Shown here piece by piece: positions 21,669 to 31,161 of a stretch of DNA of 64,000 bases. Origin of the DNA: Haloarcula limicola. GTDB taxonomy: Archaea; Halobacteriota; Halobacteria; Halobacteriales; Haloarculaceae. Position 1 is the first letter of the stretch; every line of letters starts with the position of its first letter. Both the position numbers and the translations under genes were made by a program. The notes below the pieces were generated by a model, which saw nothing but the letters and a program-made list of their open reading frames with translations, was not told where the DNA came from and ran no database searches. The stretch covers positions 558,001 through 622,000 of the forward strand of contig NZ_WRXM01000001.1 of assembly GCF_010119205.1 (NCBI RefSeq). The letters are read 5' to 3'.

Positions 21669-24110
21669 TCAGCCGAGTTCCACCTCGACCGCTACCACGT
21701 CTCGCCGGCCCGACGCGGCGTACGGCCTGTCGAGTTCGCCCGGCGACCGGAAGTCGTAGCCGAGCCGCTGGTCGCCGTTCGTGTCCCGATGCGCGACGAG
21801 GACGACCGACCGGCCCTCTGCCGGAACCACGTCCAACTGGACGGTCACGTCGTCGTGCGAGCCGGGTTCGAGATAGCCCGAGACGCCGAGCACCTCGCCG
21901 TCGGCGTCGTCGGCGCGGACGACGACGAACCCTCCCGATGATAGCGACGCCTGATCGACGGTCAACTGCCCGCCCTCGACGGTCGGTTCCGTCACCGTCA
22001 TCGACGCCACGGGCGAGGAGAGCAGGACAAAGGCGACGTAGGCGACGCCCAAGAGGACGGCCGCGTGTTTCGCGCCGTCCTTGAGCGTCCCCTCGCCCAA
22101 CTGTCCGCCGATGAACCCGGTCAGCACCGCCTGCACGAGCGCGGTGTGGAAGAAGACCAGCGTGTACGCCGCCTTGTCGACCCGCCCGAGCCGCGCGAAC
22201 TGGTCGACGCCGACGCCGAGTCGGTTCGAGGAGTCCGGCACCGGCACGGACGAGGGGAGACTGGGCACGAGCACCTCCTGCACCGCGACGATGATGACCA
22301 GAAACACCAGGAAGGAGACGTAGATGACGACGAGGTAGGTGAGCATCTCCTGTCGGCGGCGACGCCGGAGCCGGCGGTCCGCGCGGGACTGGGAGGCGGC
22401 GATTCGCAACACCGGACCGAGTTCGCTGGAGGCCCGAACCGAGTTGGTCACCAGCGCCACGACCCGCGAGATAGGGGTCGTCCGGATGCGCTGGCCGAAC
22501 CGGACGAGGGCGTCGTCGGCGTTCGCGCCCATGCTGATGTCCGCCCAGATTCGGTCGAGTTCCGTCGAGAGGACGCCGACGTCGCTCCCGCGAACGCGAC
22601 GGAGGCTCTCGACGAACGTCATCCCCGCCTCGTTGAGGCTCGCCAGGCGTTCGAGCAGTTCCGGCGTCGCCGCCTCGATACGCCTGATTCGGCGGGCGTA
22701 GACGGTGCGGACGACCGCGAACGAGCCCAGAACGAGGAGGACCGACTGCACGACGAGGTCGTCCAGCAACCTGACGTTTACCGTCTCGGTCTGGAACGCG
22801 GCCGGTGCGCGGACGGCGAAGAGCAGGAGAGCGACCGAGACGGCCACGTAGAGGACACGGGTGGGGTGCCAGACCAGCGACCGTATCGGCGACCGGAGCC
22901 CGCGCTTCAGCCACCTCAGCCGGTCGTAGAACCGGAGGCGGGCGACGTTGGCCCGCTCGCCGGGAACGATCCCGCCGTCGGTGAGCCCGGAGCGAGACCG
23001 CGCCGCCGTCGGCCGGCCGAACGTCGCCGTCTCGTGGTCGTCGAAACTGTCGCTCGTCCCCGAGTCGCCGATGCCGAGCGAGTCGAGTTTCTGACTCAGG
23101 TACACCATGAACCCCAGATTTCCGAGCGGGATGGCGAGGTAGGCGAGCAACTGGAGGAGCGCGAGCGTATCGGCCGTCGTCAGGCCGAACACGAGCAGTA
23201 TCGTGATGAGGAACAGGACCCCGGCGACGAAGATGGTGACGTATCCCTCGGCGATGGTGGCCAGCGACTCCAGCAGGTCGGCCTGTCGCTGTTCGGCCTC
23301 CTCGTGGTGGCGCTCGTACTGGTCGCGGAGGAACGTCGAGAGCGACTGGCCGCTCTGGAGGACGCTCCCGAGGTTATCCGAGAACGTCTTGAACTGCTCG
23401 CTCGGCGTCCGCCGGGAGACGCGTTCGAGCGCCGTGATCACGTCCCGGCCGAACAGGTCCATCTCGCGGACCGCGACGCTGATCTCCCGGGCCGTGTCGC
23501 CGTAGATCTCGTCGTTGCGAGCGAGGACGCCCATCACGGCCGGGAACGACATCCCGCCCCGGGAGAGCGCGTACATGAACGCGATGGTGCGAGCCATCCC
23601 CTCGTCGATGTTTCGCTGGCGCACCTCCGCGGTGCTCTTGGGCATCTCCCAGCGCATCGCGTAGGTCAGTCCCGCGATGAAGACGCCGAAGAACACCCCG
23701 CCGGCGACGAGAATAGCGAGCGTCTGCGTCGGGCTCAGGACCAACTCGAATCCGACGAGTCCAACCGCGCCGGTTATCGTCCGCGGCAGGCCCATCGATA
23801 GCTCGACCAGCGTCGGGACCAGCAAGAGGAACCCGCCGACGGTGTAGGCCCCCGCGATCGCGCCGCCGACGGCGGCCAGTCCCGTGAACAGGAGCGTCCG
23901 CGCGGCGTAGCCGCGGTAGGTGCGGCCGACGTAGGCGGCCTCCAGTTGGCGCTCGCGTTCCGGCGACGACCGGACGTACCGGCCGAACAGCCGGCGTGCG
24001 ATACGCGTCAGTCGGTCGTCGACCCCCTCGTGGACCATCCCGAGGCCGACGAGCGCGAGGACGGCGACGACGACGGCGAGCGGTGCCAGCCCGAGCGGGT
24101 TCAGCGCCAT
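21669..24110 (-). CDS. pilC: Type IV pilus/archaellum-type membrane platform protein (PilC/TadC-like)
   Basis: Integral membrane platform for type IV pilus assembly, 813 residues. Two TadC/GspF-type domains are visible: the first includes MARTIAFMYALSRGGM and SVLQSGQSLSTFL (about 170-260), the second LLERLASLNEAGMTFVESL and WADISMGANADDALVRFG (about 480-560), each followed by hydrophobic helices. The C-terminal 130 residues add more membrane segments and a beta-rich extracellular-like end. It begins one base after the ATPase gene, an operon order typical of haloarchaeal pil clusters. No prepilin or prepilin peptidase gene is in the window. Confidence 0.9.
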   Translation of the reverse strand: MALNPLGLAPLAVVVAVLALVGLGMVHEGVDDRLTRIARRLFGRYVRSSPERERQLEAAYVGRTYRGYAARTLLFTGLAAVGGAIAGAYTVGGFLLLVPTLVELSMGLPRTITGAVGLVGFELVLSPTQTLAILVAGGVFFGVFIAGLTYAMRWEMPKSTAEVRQRNIDEGMARTIAFMYALSRGGMSFPAVMGVLARNDEIYGDTAREISVAVREMDLFGRDVITALERVSRRTPSEQFKTFSDNLGSVLQSGQSLSTFLRDQYERHHEEAEQRQADLLESLATIAEGYVTIFVAGVLFLITILLVFGLTTADTLALLQLLAYLAIPLGNLGFMVYLSQKLDSLGIGDSGTSDSFDDHETATFGRPTAARSRSGLTDGGIVPGERANVARLRFYDRLRWLKRGLRSPIRSLVWHPTRVLYVAVSVALLLFAVRAPAAFQTETVNVRLLDDLVVQSVLLVLGSFAVVRTVYARRIRRIEAATPELLERLASLNEAGMTFVESLRRVRGSDVGVLSTELDRIWADISMGANADDALVRFGQRIRTTPISRVVALVTNSVRASSELGPVLRIAASQSRADRRLRRRRRQEMLTYLVVIYVSFLVFLVIIVAVQEVLVPSLPSSVPVPDSSNRLGVGVDQFARLGRVDKAAYTLVFFHTALVQAVLTGFIGGQLGEGTLKDGAKHAAVLLGVAYVAFVLLSSPVASMTVTEPTVEGGQLTVDQASLSSGGFVVVRADDADGEVLGVSGYLEPGSHDDVTVQLDVVPAEGRSVVLVAHRDTNGDQRLGYDFRSPGELDRPYAASGRRDVVAVEVELG

Positions 24111-24111
24111 G

Positions 24112-25734
24112 TCAGACCGTCACGTCGTCCCCGATGCGGGCCAGGACTTCGTCCTTGTCCGCGTAGTACTTGTTCACCATCGCCGTGAACTGGCGGAAGT
24201 CGTCGACGCCCTCCCGCTGGAGATACCTGAGGAAGCGCTGTCGGTCGTTCATCTCGCGGAGGAGCTCCGAGCGCTTCCACCCTCGCTCTTCTCGGATCTC
24301 GTCTAAGAGGTCGCTGTTGCGCTCCTCGAAGCGGTCCTCGGTCGGCTGCCAGGAGTACGTGTTCGAGTAGTCGAGCTCGCCCGTCCGCTGGTCGATGCCC
24401 TCGATCTCGGCCAGCGTCTTCGCCCGGCGGACCCGCTCGTCGCCCGAGCGCCCGAGCACCTGCACGCAGAGGATGTCCAGGCTCTGGACCATCGGGCGCG
24501 GGACGTTGATGGGCTCGTTCTCCAGCCGGTTGATGACCGTCTGCACCGAGTCGGCGTGCATCGTCGAGAACGTCGTGTGGCCGGTGTTCATCGCCTGGAA
24601 CAGCGTGATGGCCTCCTCGCCGCGGACCTCGCCGACGACGATGTACTCCGGCCGGTGGCGGAGCGCCGACCGCAGGAGGTCGTACATCGTGATGTCCGAG
24701 TCGTCCAGTCGCTCCCGCGTCACCGACGAGAGCCAGTTGTCGTGATACAGCGACAGCTCGCGGGTGTCCTCGATGGTCAGCACCTTCGAGCGCGGCGGGA
24801 TGAACATCGCCAGCGCGTTCATCGAGGTGGTCTTCCCCGCGGCCGTCCCGCCGGCGAAGACCAGCGACTTGTTGGACTCGATGGCGAGCCAGAGGTACGC
24901 GAGCATCTCCAGCGAGAACGTCCCGTGGTTCAGCAGGTCGATGGGGGTGAACGGCTCGTCGGCGTACTGCCGGATCGTGAACGCCGACCCGCGAGGGGTG
25001 ACCTCCTCGCCGAGGGCGAGTTCGATGCGCGACCCGTCCGGCAGCGTCGTCGAGACGACCGGGTCCGAGACGGAGACGTGTCGCCCGGACCGCTGGGCGA
25101 GTTGCACGACGAAGTCGTTCAGTTCCGTCTCGCCGAAGACGACGTTGGACGCGATGTCGGTGTACTCGTCGTGATAGACGAACACCGGGAGGTTCGGGCC
25201 GTCACAGGAGACGTCCTCGATGGCGGGGTCGTGCAACAGCGGGTCGATGTGACCGTAGCCCAGAAACGAGCGATAGAGGTAGTAAAAGAGGCGGTAGAAC
25301 GTTTCGACCTCGACGACGACACCGTACTCCTCCAGTCTGCGGCGCACCTCCGCCGCGAGCGCGCCCTCGGGGTCGTCCTCGACGTCCTCGCGGTAGATGA
25401 GCGGCCCGCGAACGTCCTCGAAGAGGCGGTCGAGCAGTTCTGCTTCGACGTCGGTCAGCGAGGGCTCGACGACGTGGTAGCGGTGCTCGTCGGTCTCGGG
25501 GTCGCGGTTGATGGAGACGAACGCGAAGGGCGCGTTGAGCCAGTAGCGCTCAACTTCCTCGTAGCCCGCCAGCCCGTCGAACGCCACCAGGCTATCGTGG
25601 CGGGCGGGATCGTAGTTCGATTCGGGCACCGCCGATCCGGACAGCAGCGTCGCCGTTCGAGAGAACCACGCCCGTATCGCGTCCAGCGGGTCGGTCGGGG
25701 CGTCGCCGGCGTCGGGGGAGTCGGAATCGGACAT
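24112..25734 (-). CDS. pilB: Type IV pilus assembly ATPase (PilB/TadA/VirB11-like)
   Basis: Hexameric secretion ATPase that powers pilus assembly from the cytoplasm. The start at 25734 (MSDSDSPDAG) is preferred to an upstream ATG whose added residues are basic and unlike the acidic start of relatives. In 540 residues there is an N-terminal domain ending near VSCDGPNLPV, Walker A GGTAAGKTT (295-303), an Asp box with TIEDTRELSLYHDNW, Walker B IVVGEVRGEEA and a His box with NTGHTTFSTMHA. It forms an operon with the platform gene. Whether it drives adhesion pili or another filament is unknown. Confidence 0.92.
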   Translation of the reverse strand: MSDSDSPDAGDAPTDPLDAIRAWFSRTATLLSGSAVPESNYDPARHDSLVAFDGLAGYEEVERYWLNAPFAFVSINRDPETDEHRYHVVEPSLTDVEAELLDRLFEDVRGPLIYREDVEDDPEGALAAEVRRRLEEYGVVVEVETFYRLFYYLYRSFLGYGHIDPLLHDPAIEDVSCDGPNLPVFVYHDEYTDIASNVVFGETELNDFVVQLAQRSGRHVSVSDPVVSTTLPDGSRIELALGEEVTPRGSAFTIRQYADEPFTPIDLLNHGTFSLEMLAYLWLAIESNKSLVFAGGTAAGKTTSMNALAMFIPPRSKVLTIEDTRELSLYHDNWLSSVTRERLDDSDITMYDLLRSALRHRPEYIVVGEVRGEEAITLFQAMNTGHTTFSTMHADSVQTVINRLENEPINVPRPMVQSLDILCVQVLGRSGDERVRRAKTLAEIEGIDQRTGELDYSNTYSWQPTEDRFEERNSDLLDEIREERGWKRSELLREMNDRQRFLRYLQREGVDDFRQFTAMVNKYYADKDEVLARIGDDVTV

Positions 25735-25955
25735 CGGTGGCGGAAGGCGGAGGCGTCGACGCCCCCAGGTTACCTGCGATTTCGCAGCCACCTACTTAAA
25801 ATTCGCTCGCCAGTTCTCAGTCTTCGTACTCGGCTCTTCAGATTGCGGAACTGTCGGTAGTCGCTGGTTCCGCAACACCCTTACTACTGGCTTTGTTGGA
25901 ATTTTCCGCAGATGATAGAGTCTGGATAGTGTGGTCAATATCGTGGAGAGAGGTA

Positions 25956-26171
25956 TCACTCCGCTCTCCCTGGAAACAGCCCTGACAGCACGACGGCGGT
26001 GCCTGCCAGTCCGAACAGGAAACCCACCAATGGAAACGGGTACACTCCCTCGAAGAACACAACGAGAAGCAACCCGACGAGCGTCATCTGTATACCGAGA
26101 ATCCCCGATTCTATTGTATTCACACCCTCATGTGTTCGTTGAGACCTCAAAATACTCCGGTCGGTACGCAC
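25956..26171 (-). CDS. Possible small membrane protein, 71 aa
   Basis: A frame of 71 residues with a charged start, then two hydrophobic helices: MTLVGLLLVVFFEGV and PLVGFLFGLAGTAVVLSGL, ending FPGRAE. This two-helix pattern with a short turn is common in haloarchaeal small membrane proteins. The surrounding DNA is less GC-rich than the neighbours, so coding bias is weak evidence. The start may be Met29 instead of Met1. No relative is recognised. Confidence 0.5.
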   Translation of the reverse strand: MRTDRSILRSQRTHEGVNTIESGILGIQMTLVGLLLVVFFEGVYPFPLVGFLFGLAGTAVVLSGLFPGRAE

Positions 26172-26518
26172 CCCTAACTAACGACTATATACGTAGAAAT
26201 CAAACCGAATAATAGAACCTCAATAGAGCCTTGTCACTATATTCGGATTTAAACCGGCGCAATCTCCCTTCACGAGCGGTTGTCTCGTTCGATCGCCGAC
26301 AAAGAAGGCTACCGATGTCGGGCCGTTACCGCCCTCGAGAGCGTGTAGAGCAACGCCGTAAGCAGAGTCGTATATCGAACGACTGCCAAGAGCGTACTTT
26401 CGATCGCATAGAGTAGTTCGATAGCAAACCCATCGACGAGGAGAGCGAACAGGTGGGCGAGGAGAAACTCGACCAGAACGATGGTCCCGATACGCGCGCT
26501 CTCGGCGGTTATGGCAAA
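26172..26518. other. Low-GC spacer between two small genes
   Basis: These 347 bases are clearly less GC-rich than the rest of the window. A minus-strand frame (26309-26518) would encode a plausible two-helix membrane stretch ending SRAVTARHR, but it has no ATG, GTG or TTG at a suitable place unless it overlaps the plus-strand gene at 26547. It may be a decayed gene. Nothing else is recognised. Confidence 0.4.
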
Positions 26519-26530
26519 AGAATTAAATAA
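26519..26530 (+). promoter_or_regulatory. TATA box for a leaderless transcript
   Basis: AGAATTAAATAA is centred about 25 bases before the GTG start at 26547, the classic distance between an archaeal TATA box and the transcription start. That suggests a leaderless mRNA and supports the GTG as the true start. Confidence 0.55.
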
Positions 26531-26546
26531 ACAGTATTGATAAATC

Positions 26547-26759
26547 GTGGCCTTGGCCCGAGCAACGAGCGGGATCGTAACCCTCCTTTTGCTGGTCGCG
26601 GGAGCGGGCATCTCCTTCAAAGTAGGAGTTCCGCTGATCCGATCGTTCCTCGGCGGTGATCTCCCCGATTGGATCGCGATTCCCCTGCTCATCGTCGGAA
26701 TTATGACTGTCGTCGCCAGGCTGTTCTTCGTTCTCTCCCTCGTCGGATTGGTACTCTAA
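26547..26759 (+). CDS. Small two-helix membrane protein, 70 aa
   Basis: Starts with GTG right after a well-placed TATA element. Hydrophobic segments span about residues 9-30 (SGIVTLLLLVAGAGIS) and 43-68 (AIPLLIVGIMTVVARLFFVL), with a short polar link GGDLPDW. The size and layout fit a small inner membrane protein. No function is recognised and neighbouring genes give no clue. Confidence 0.55.
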   Translation: MALARATSGIVTLLLLVAGAGISFKVGVPLIRSFLGGDLPDWIAIPLLIVGIMTVVARLFFVLSLVGLVL

Positions 26760-26879
26760 CGGTCGGCTCGACTCGAAGACGCGCCTTTTCGAGCGGGATG
26801 GACGAGTCGGATGTAGCGCCGCCTTCGACTCGTTGCTAACTGGTGAAACCGGGTCGCCACCTACCGGTGCGGCTACCAC

Positions 26880-27380
26880 TCAAGTGCGGTCGATGGTGAG
26901 AAGCAGGTACGCGAAGACGGCGGCGACGGCCGCGCCGACGGGGAGCGTCACGCCGGGGAAATAGCGGAAGAACAGCGCCGTCGCCGCGAGCGTGAGGAGG
27001 GCGACCAGTCCGAGCAACACGCCGAAGAGGCGAACCGGGTCGGCGGGCAGCGCCGCGGCAATCCGCTCCTCCTCGAAGTAGTAGTAGAGGCTGAGCGCGA
27101 ACGGGAACGCGAACGCGACGAGGGCGGCGAAGCCGAGGTCGCCGGCCAGCGAGAGTTCGGCGGCCGACTGGAAGTCGGCGACCTGCCACGCCCAGAGGAA
27201 GGGGCGCTCGTTCGGGAGCGTCGCGCCGAAGATGAACTGAAACCGGAAGGGGAGAAACCGGAGCGCCACGACGGTCAGCCCCGACACCTCGAAGACCGAG
27301 GCCGACCACGGCGCGAGCGCGACCAGCCACGTCGAGAGAACGGCAAGTTCGCCAGCGTACTCGGATTTGACCCACGCCAT
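26880..27380 (-). CDS. Uncharacterised membrane protein, 166 aa
   Basis: Start chosen at 27380 (MAWVKSEYAGELAV), eight codons inside the longest frame, because the upstream residues are not hydrophobic or conserved in type. About five hydrophobic segments cover most of the protein: VLSTWLVALAPWSA, LTVVALRFL, a middle helix around ALVAFAFPFALSLYY, LFGVLLGLVALLTLAATALFF, and VGAAVAAVFAYLLL. A Trp and Tyr-rich start followed by helices is typical of a family of haloarchaeal membrane proteins of unknown function. It stands alone. Confidence 0.7.
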   Translation of the reverse strand: MAWVKSEYAGELAVLSTWLVALAPWSASVFEVSGLTVVALRFLPFRFQFIFGATLPNERPFLWAWQVADFQSAAELSLAGDLGFAALVAFAFPFALSLYYYFEEERIAAALPADPVRLFGVLLGLVALLTLAATALFFRYFPGVTLPVGAAVAAVFAYLLLTIDRT

Positions 27381-27501
27381 CCTGTCACCAGCACCGACAG
27401 GCACCGGGTAAAAGCTACCGGAAAGACGGTGCTAAGAGCGTTGCGGTGCTGCCGTCGCCGTTACGTTCATTGCGACGGACTACCAACCCTCACGTAGCCG
27501 A

Positions 27502-27927
27502 ATGAGGCGCGACCACTTCACCGTCGACGTAGAGAGCGAGCACGACGGCACTCCGACCATCAGTATCGACTACGACGGCCCGGCGGACGGCCTTCGCGAG
27601 CGCCTCACGACAGGGACAGACGGCACGCTCGACGCGGGCGAGATCGACGTCGTCTTCCGCCGACAGGCCGACAGCGACGGCGGCGTCCTCTCGCTGACGA
27701 ACCGCCTGACCGGCGAGTTCGTCCTCGAAGTGCCCGCGGACACGGACGACGTGACGGCGCTCGTCAGCGCCGCGGAGGGCCGCGAGGACGACGGCCGGTA
27801 CGAGGTCAGGCTCACCGACAGCGACGGCGAGTCGCTGGTCTACGAGAAGCGGACGCTGCTCGTCTACGACCACGACGGCAGTCTGCTCCGCCAGCGGAGT
27901 CTCATCCCCGGCGGCGTCGAACTCTAG
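27502..27927 (+). CDS. Uncharacterised haloarchaeal protein, 141 aa (probably DUF5793)
   Basis: An acidic, soluble, beta-rich protein beginning MRRDHFTVDVE, with GEFVLEVPADTDDV near the middle and YEVRLTDSDG and SLIPGGVEL at the end. The start and length resemble a small haloarchaea-specific family of unknown function (recalled as DUF5793, not verified). It overlaps the convergent sirtuin gene at the stop codons by four bases, so the two transcripts must meet tail to tail. No enzyme motif is visible. Confidence 0.7.
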   Translation: MRRDHFTVDVESEHDGTPTISIDYDGPADGLRERLTTGTDGTLDAGEIDVVFRRQADSDGGVLSLTNRLTGEFVLEVPADTDDVTALVSAAEGREDDGRYEVRLTDSDGESLVYEKRTLLVYDHDGSLLRQRSLIPGGVEL

Positions 27928-28706
27928 GGCGAGAGCCGCGATTCGACCGCCGGCAACACCTCGGTCACGTCCGCGCGGAGGACCCACTCCGCGGCGTCGT
28001 CTTTCGGCGTCTCCTCGTAGTTCACGACGGCGAGCGCCGCGTCCGACTGAGTGGCTATATCGGGTAGCATCGCCGCCGGATCGACCGACAGCGACGACCC
28101 GACGGCGAGGAACACGTCGCTCTCGCGGGCGAGTCGCTGTGCCTCGTCCATCGCCGCGTCCGGCAGGGCTTCGCCGAACAGCACCACGTCGGGGCGGTAA
28201 ACGCCCCCGCAGTCACAGCGGGGCGGCACCTCGCCGTCGGCGGCGCGGTCGAAGGCCTCGTCGGCGGGCAGTCGGTCGCCGCAGTCGTCACAGCGGACCC
28301 GGCGGTGGGTCCCGTGGAGCTCGACCGCGCGGTCGCTCCCCGCATCGTCGTGGAGGCCGTCGACGTTCTGCGTGAGCACGGCGTCGAGGTCGCCCGCCGC
28401 CTCCATCTCGGCGAGGGCGACGTGCGCCGCGTTCGGCTCCGGATCGAGACCGCCGTATAGCTCGTCCCGGAGGTCGAGTCGGTCGCGCCAGAACCCCTCC
28501 GGGTCGGCGTCGAGTCGCCGTCGGTGGAAGGCCATCGGATCGAAGCGGTCCCAGACGCCGTCCTCGCCGCGAAACGACGGAATGCCCGAGGCCGTCGAGA
28601 CGCCCGCGCCGGTCAACGCGACCACGCTGTCGGCGTCGTCGATCGCGTCGGCGACGGCGTCGAGGCGTGGTTCGGAGACACCGACTCCGTCGGCGTGTTC
28701 GTCCAT
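27924..28706 (-). CDS. Sirtuin NAD-dependent protein deacylase
   Basis: Sir2 family enzyme that removes acyl groups from lysines with NAD as co-substrate. The start at 28706 (MDEHADG) is used because it gives a normal acidic N terminus; the frame runs 35 codons further upstream without conserved residues. In 260 residues the motifs are TGAGVSTASGIPSFRG (32-47), TQNVDGLH (112-119), catalytic His131 in ELHGTHR, zinc cysteines 139, 142, 164 and 166, and VGSSLSVDPAA. Length and motif order match class III bacterial and archaeal sirtuins. Substrates are unknown. Confidence 0.93.
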   Translation of the reverse strand: MDEHADGVGVSEPRLDAVADAIDDADSVVALTGAGVSTASGIPSFRGEDGVWDRFDPMAFHRRRLDADPEGFWRDRLDLRDELYGGLDPEPNAAHVALAEMEAAGDLDAVLTQNVDGLHDDAGSDRAVELHGTHRRVRCDDCGDRLPADEAFDRAADGEVPPRCDCGGVYRPDVVLFGEALPDAAMDEAQRLARESDVFLAVGSSLSVDPAAMLPDIATQSDAALAVVNYEETPKDDAAEWVLRADVTEVLPAVESRLSP

Positions 28707-28915
28707 ACGTGCGGGCACGGGCCGACGAAGTAAAGTTCGCGCGGTCGGAGCGGACGCCGAACCGCCGCGACTTCCCTGCGTCGAGGTCACGTATCGAATC
28801 GTCCACGTCACGAAGAAATTCTTCGACGTTCGGAGACGCCTCGACGGGCGAGGTTCCGGCGGGGCGAACCGATACAGACGGATTTAAACCGCCACCGCAC
28901 CGCACTCCGCATGAC

Positions 28916-30064
28916 ATGCGATTACATGAGTATCAGGCGAAGCAGGTCTTCGCCGACGCGGGAGTCCCCACGCCCGCAGCGAAACTGGCCGAGACAGTCG
29001 ACGAGGCCGTCGATGCGGCCGAGGAGATCGGCTATCCGGTCGCTATCAAGGCACAGGTTCACGTCGGCGGCCGCGGGAAGGCCGGCGGCATCAAACTGGT
29101 CGAGAGCGAGGAGGAGGCCCGCGAGGCCGCCGAGGACATCATCGGGATGGACCTCAAGGGCTACCACGTCTCGCGCGTGCTCGTCGAGGAGGCCGTCGAC
29201 TTCGTCAACGAACTGTACGTCGGCGTGACGATGGACCGCGGCGAGGGCAAGCCGGTCGCCATGGTCTCGACGAAGGGCGGCGTCAACATCGAGGAAGTGG
29301 CCGAGGAGGACCCCGACGCCATCGCCCGCGAGCACATCGACCCCGCCTTCGGGATGCATCCGTTCCAAGCCCGGAAAGTCGTCTACGAGGCCGGCGTCGA
29401 CCGCGACGTGGCCAACGACGTGGCCTCGGTGCTGACGACGCTCTACCGGCTCTGGGACGACCGCGACGGCAGCGACGTCGAGGTCAACCCGCTGATGATC
29501 ACGAGCGACGACGAGGTCATCGCCGCCGACGCCGTGATGAACGTCGACGACGACGCCCTGTTCCGGCAGCCCGAGATCGCGGAGATGAGCGAGGAGGCCG
29601 CCGAGGGCGACGAACTCGAACAGAAGGCCGACGAGTACGACTTCGACTACGTCCGCCTGTCGGGCAACGTCGGCATCATCGGCAACGGCGCGGGCCTCGT
29701 GATGACGACGCTCGACCTCGTCGACCACTACGGCGGCTCGCCCGCCAACTTCCTCGACGTGGGCGGCGGCGCGAAGGCCGACCGCATCGCCAACGCGCTC
29801 GACATGGTGTTCTCCGACGAGAACGTCGACTCTGTCGTCTTCAACATCTTCGGCGGCATCACCCGCGGTGACGAGGTGGCACAGGGTATCAATCAGGCCC
29901 TCGAACAGTTCGACGAGATTCCCAAACCCGTCGTCGTCCGCCTGGCGGGGACGAACGCCGAGGAGGGGATGGAGATCCTGAACGAGGACCTCGTGACGGT
30001 CGAGCACACGCTGGAGGACGCCGTCCAGCGTGCGGTCAACTACGCCGAGGAGGTCGAACAATGA
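28916..30064 (+). CDS. sucC: Succinate-CoA ligase (ADP-forming) beta subunit
   Basis: Nucleotide-binding subunit of the citric acid cycle enzyme that makes ATP or GTP from succinyl-CoA. The start [12 protein letters not shown] at 28916 is the family's universal N terminus; upstream in-frame codons do not fit. The 382-residue protein has an ATP-grasp domain with [21 protein letters not shown], and the C-terminal ligase domain with GNGAGLVM and [13 protein letters not shown]. It overlaps sucD by four bases (ATGA). Confidence 0.97.
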   Translation: MRLHEYQAKQVFADAGVPTPAAKLAETVDEAVDAAEEIGYPVAIKAQVHVGGRGKAGGIKLVESEEEAREAAEDIIGMDLKGYHVSRVLVEEAVDFVNELYVGVTMDRGEGKPVAMVSTKGGVNIEEVAEEDPDAIAREHIDPAFGMHPFQARKVVYEAGVDRDVANDVASVLTTLYRLWDDRDGSDVEVNPLMITSDDEVIAADAVMNVDDDALFRQPEIAEMSEEAAEGDELEQKADEYDFDYVRLSGNVGIIGNGAGLVMTTLDLVDHYGGSPANFLDVGGGAKADRIANALDMVFSDENVDSVVFNIFGGITRGDEVAQGINQALEQFDEIPKPVVVRLAGTNAEEGMEILNEDLVTVEHTLEDAVQRAVNYAEEVEQ

Positions 30065-30933
30065 GCATTCTAGTCGACGAAGACACGCGCGTCGTGGTGC
30101 AGGGTATCACCGGTGGGGAAGGGAAGTTCCACACCGAGCAGATGATGGAGTACGGGACCAACGTCGTTGCCGGTGCCGTCCCCGGTCGAGGCGGGCAGGA
30201 AGTCGCCGGCGTGCCGGTCTACGACACGGTCCAGCAGGCCGCCCGCGAGGAGGACGCCAACGCCTCCGTCGTGTTCGTGCCGCCCGCGTTCGCGGCCGAC
30301 GCCTGCTTCGAGGCGCTGGACGCGAAGGGGCTGGACCTCGTCGTCGCCATCACCGAGGGCGTCCCGACCCAGGACATGGCTCGGGTCTACCGCAAACTGC
30401 AGGAGACGGACACGCACCTCATCGGACCGAACTGCCCCGGTCTCATCACGCCCGGCGTCGCCAAGCTCGGCATCCTGCCGGGGAACATCTTCTCCTCGGG
30501 TAACGTCGGACTCGTCTCGCGGTCGGGGACGCTGACCTACCAGGTCGTCGACAACCTCACCGAGCGCGGGCTGGGCCAGTCCACCGCCGTCGGCATCGGC
30601 GGGGACCCGATCATCGGAACGGATTTCATCGACGCGCTGGAACTGTTCGAGAACGACCCCGAGACCCACGCCGTCGCGATGTGCGGCGAGATCGGCGGTG
30701 AGGACGAGGAGGAGGCCGCCCGCTACATCGGCGAGCACATGGACACGCCGGTCGTCGGCTTCATCGCCGGCCGCACGGCCCCGCCGGGCAAGCGCATGGG
30801 TCACGCCGGCGCGATCGTCTCCGGGAGCGGCACCGGCACCGCCGAGTCGAAGATCAACGCGTTGGAAGACAACGGCGTCCCGGTCGGCGACACGCCCGAA
30901 GAGGTCGCGGACCACGTCGAAGACCTGCTGTAA
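30061..30933 (+). CDS. sucD: Succinate-CoA ligase (ADP-forming) alpha subunit
   Basis: CoA-binding, phosphohistidine-carrying subunit, 290 residues. Visible are the CoA-binding start [16 protein letters not shown] (13-28), [11 protein letters not shown] (122-132), [19 protein letters not shown] and the phosphorylated His248 in [10 protein letters not shown]. The ATGA overlap with sucC indicates coupled translation. Its last 20 codons and stop are duplicated at 31021-31082, behind a hairpin of the recurrent family; the real end is the first one because it continues the full reading frame. Confidence 0.97.
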   Translation: MSILVDEDTRVVVQGITGGEGKFHTEQMMEYGTNVVAGAVPGRGGQEVAGVPVYDTVQQAAREEDANASVVFVPPAFAADACFEALDAKGLDLVVAITEGVPTQDMARVYRKLQETDTHLIGPNCPGLITPGVAKLGILPGNIFSSGNVGLVSRSGTLTYQVVDNLTERGLGQSTAVGIGGDPIIGTDFIDALELFENDPETHAVAMCGEIGGEDEEEAARYIGEHMDTPVVGFIAGRTAPPGKRMGHAGAIVSGSGTGTAESKINALEDNGVPVGDTPEEVADHVEDLL

Positions 30934-30995
30934 CGCCGAAACTCTATATCTCTCCCGTTTTTTACTGGCGAGGTGAATAGGAGCCGAACGGGGCT

Positions 30996-31022
30996 CGATA
31001 GACGAACGAAGTGAGTCTATCG
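30996..31022 (+). repeat. Hairpin with eleven-base loop downstream of sucD
   Basis: An 8-base perfect stem CGATAGAC/GTCTATCG encloses the loop GAACGAAGTGA. The same loop, on different stems, occurs at 38218-38228 and, with one change, at 38183-38193. It directly abuts the duplicated sucD tail. The sucD terminator itself is probably the T run near 30955-30963 (CCCGTTTTTTAC). Confidence 0.75.
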
Positions 31023-31082
31023 GCGTCCCGGTCGGCGACACGCCCGAGGAAGTCGCGGACCACGTCGAAGACCTGCTGTAAC
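31021..31082 (+). repeat. Duplicated 3' tail of sucD
   Basis: Matches 30873-30934 at 60 of 62 positions, offset 148. It includes the final codons [19 protein letters not shown] and the stop. The only two differences turn GAA GAG into GAG GAA, so both are synonymous in the sucD frame. No start codon leads into this copy, so it is not expected to be translated. Confidence 0.9.
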
Positions 31083-31161
31083 ACGGCGCTTCCGACACGT
31101 CCCCTCTCGGAATCCGCTGTAACCCGCCCTTTCTTATCCTCGCTTTTCGTACGTGCGCTGA

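Noticed and set aside
26309-26692. Minus-strand frame with membrane-like sequence (127 codons)
   Set aside because: Only its last 70 codons look like protein. To start, it would have to run through the promoter and body of the plus-strand gene at 26547; no ATG, GTG or TTG is available nearer. Noted as a possible decayed gene.
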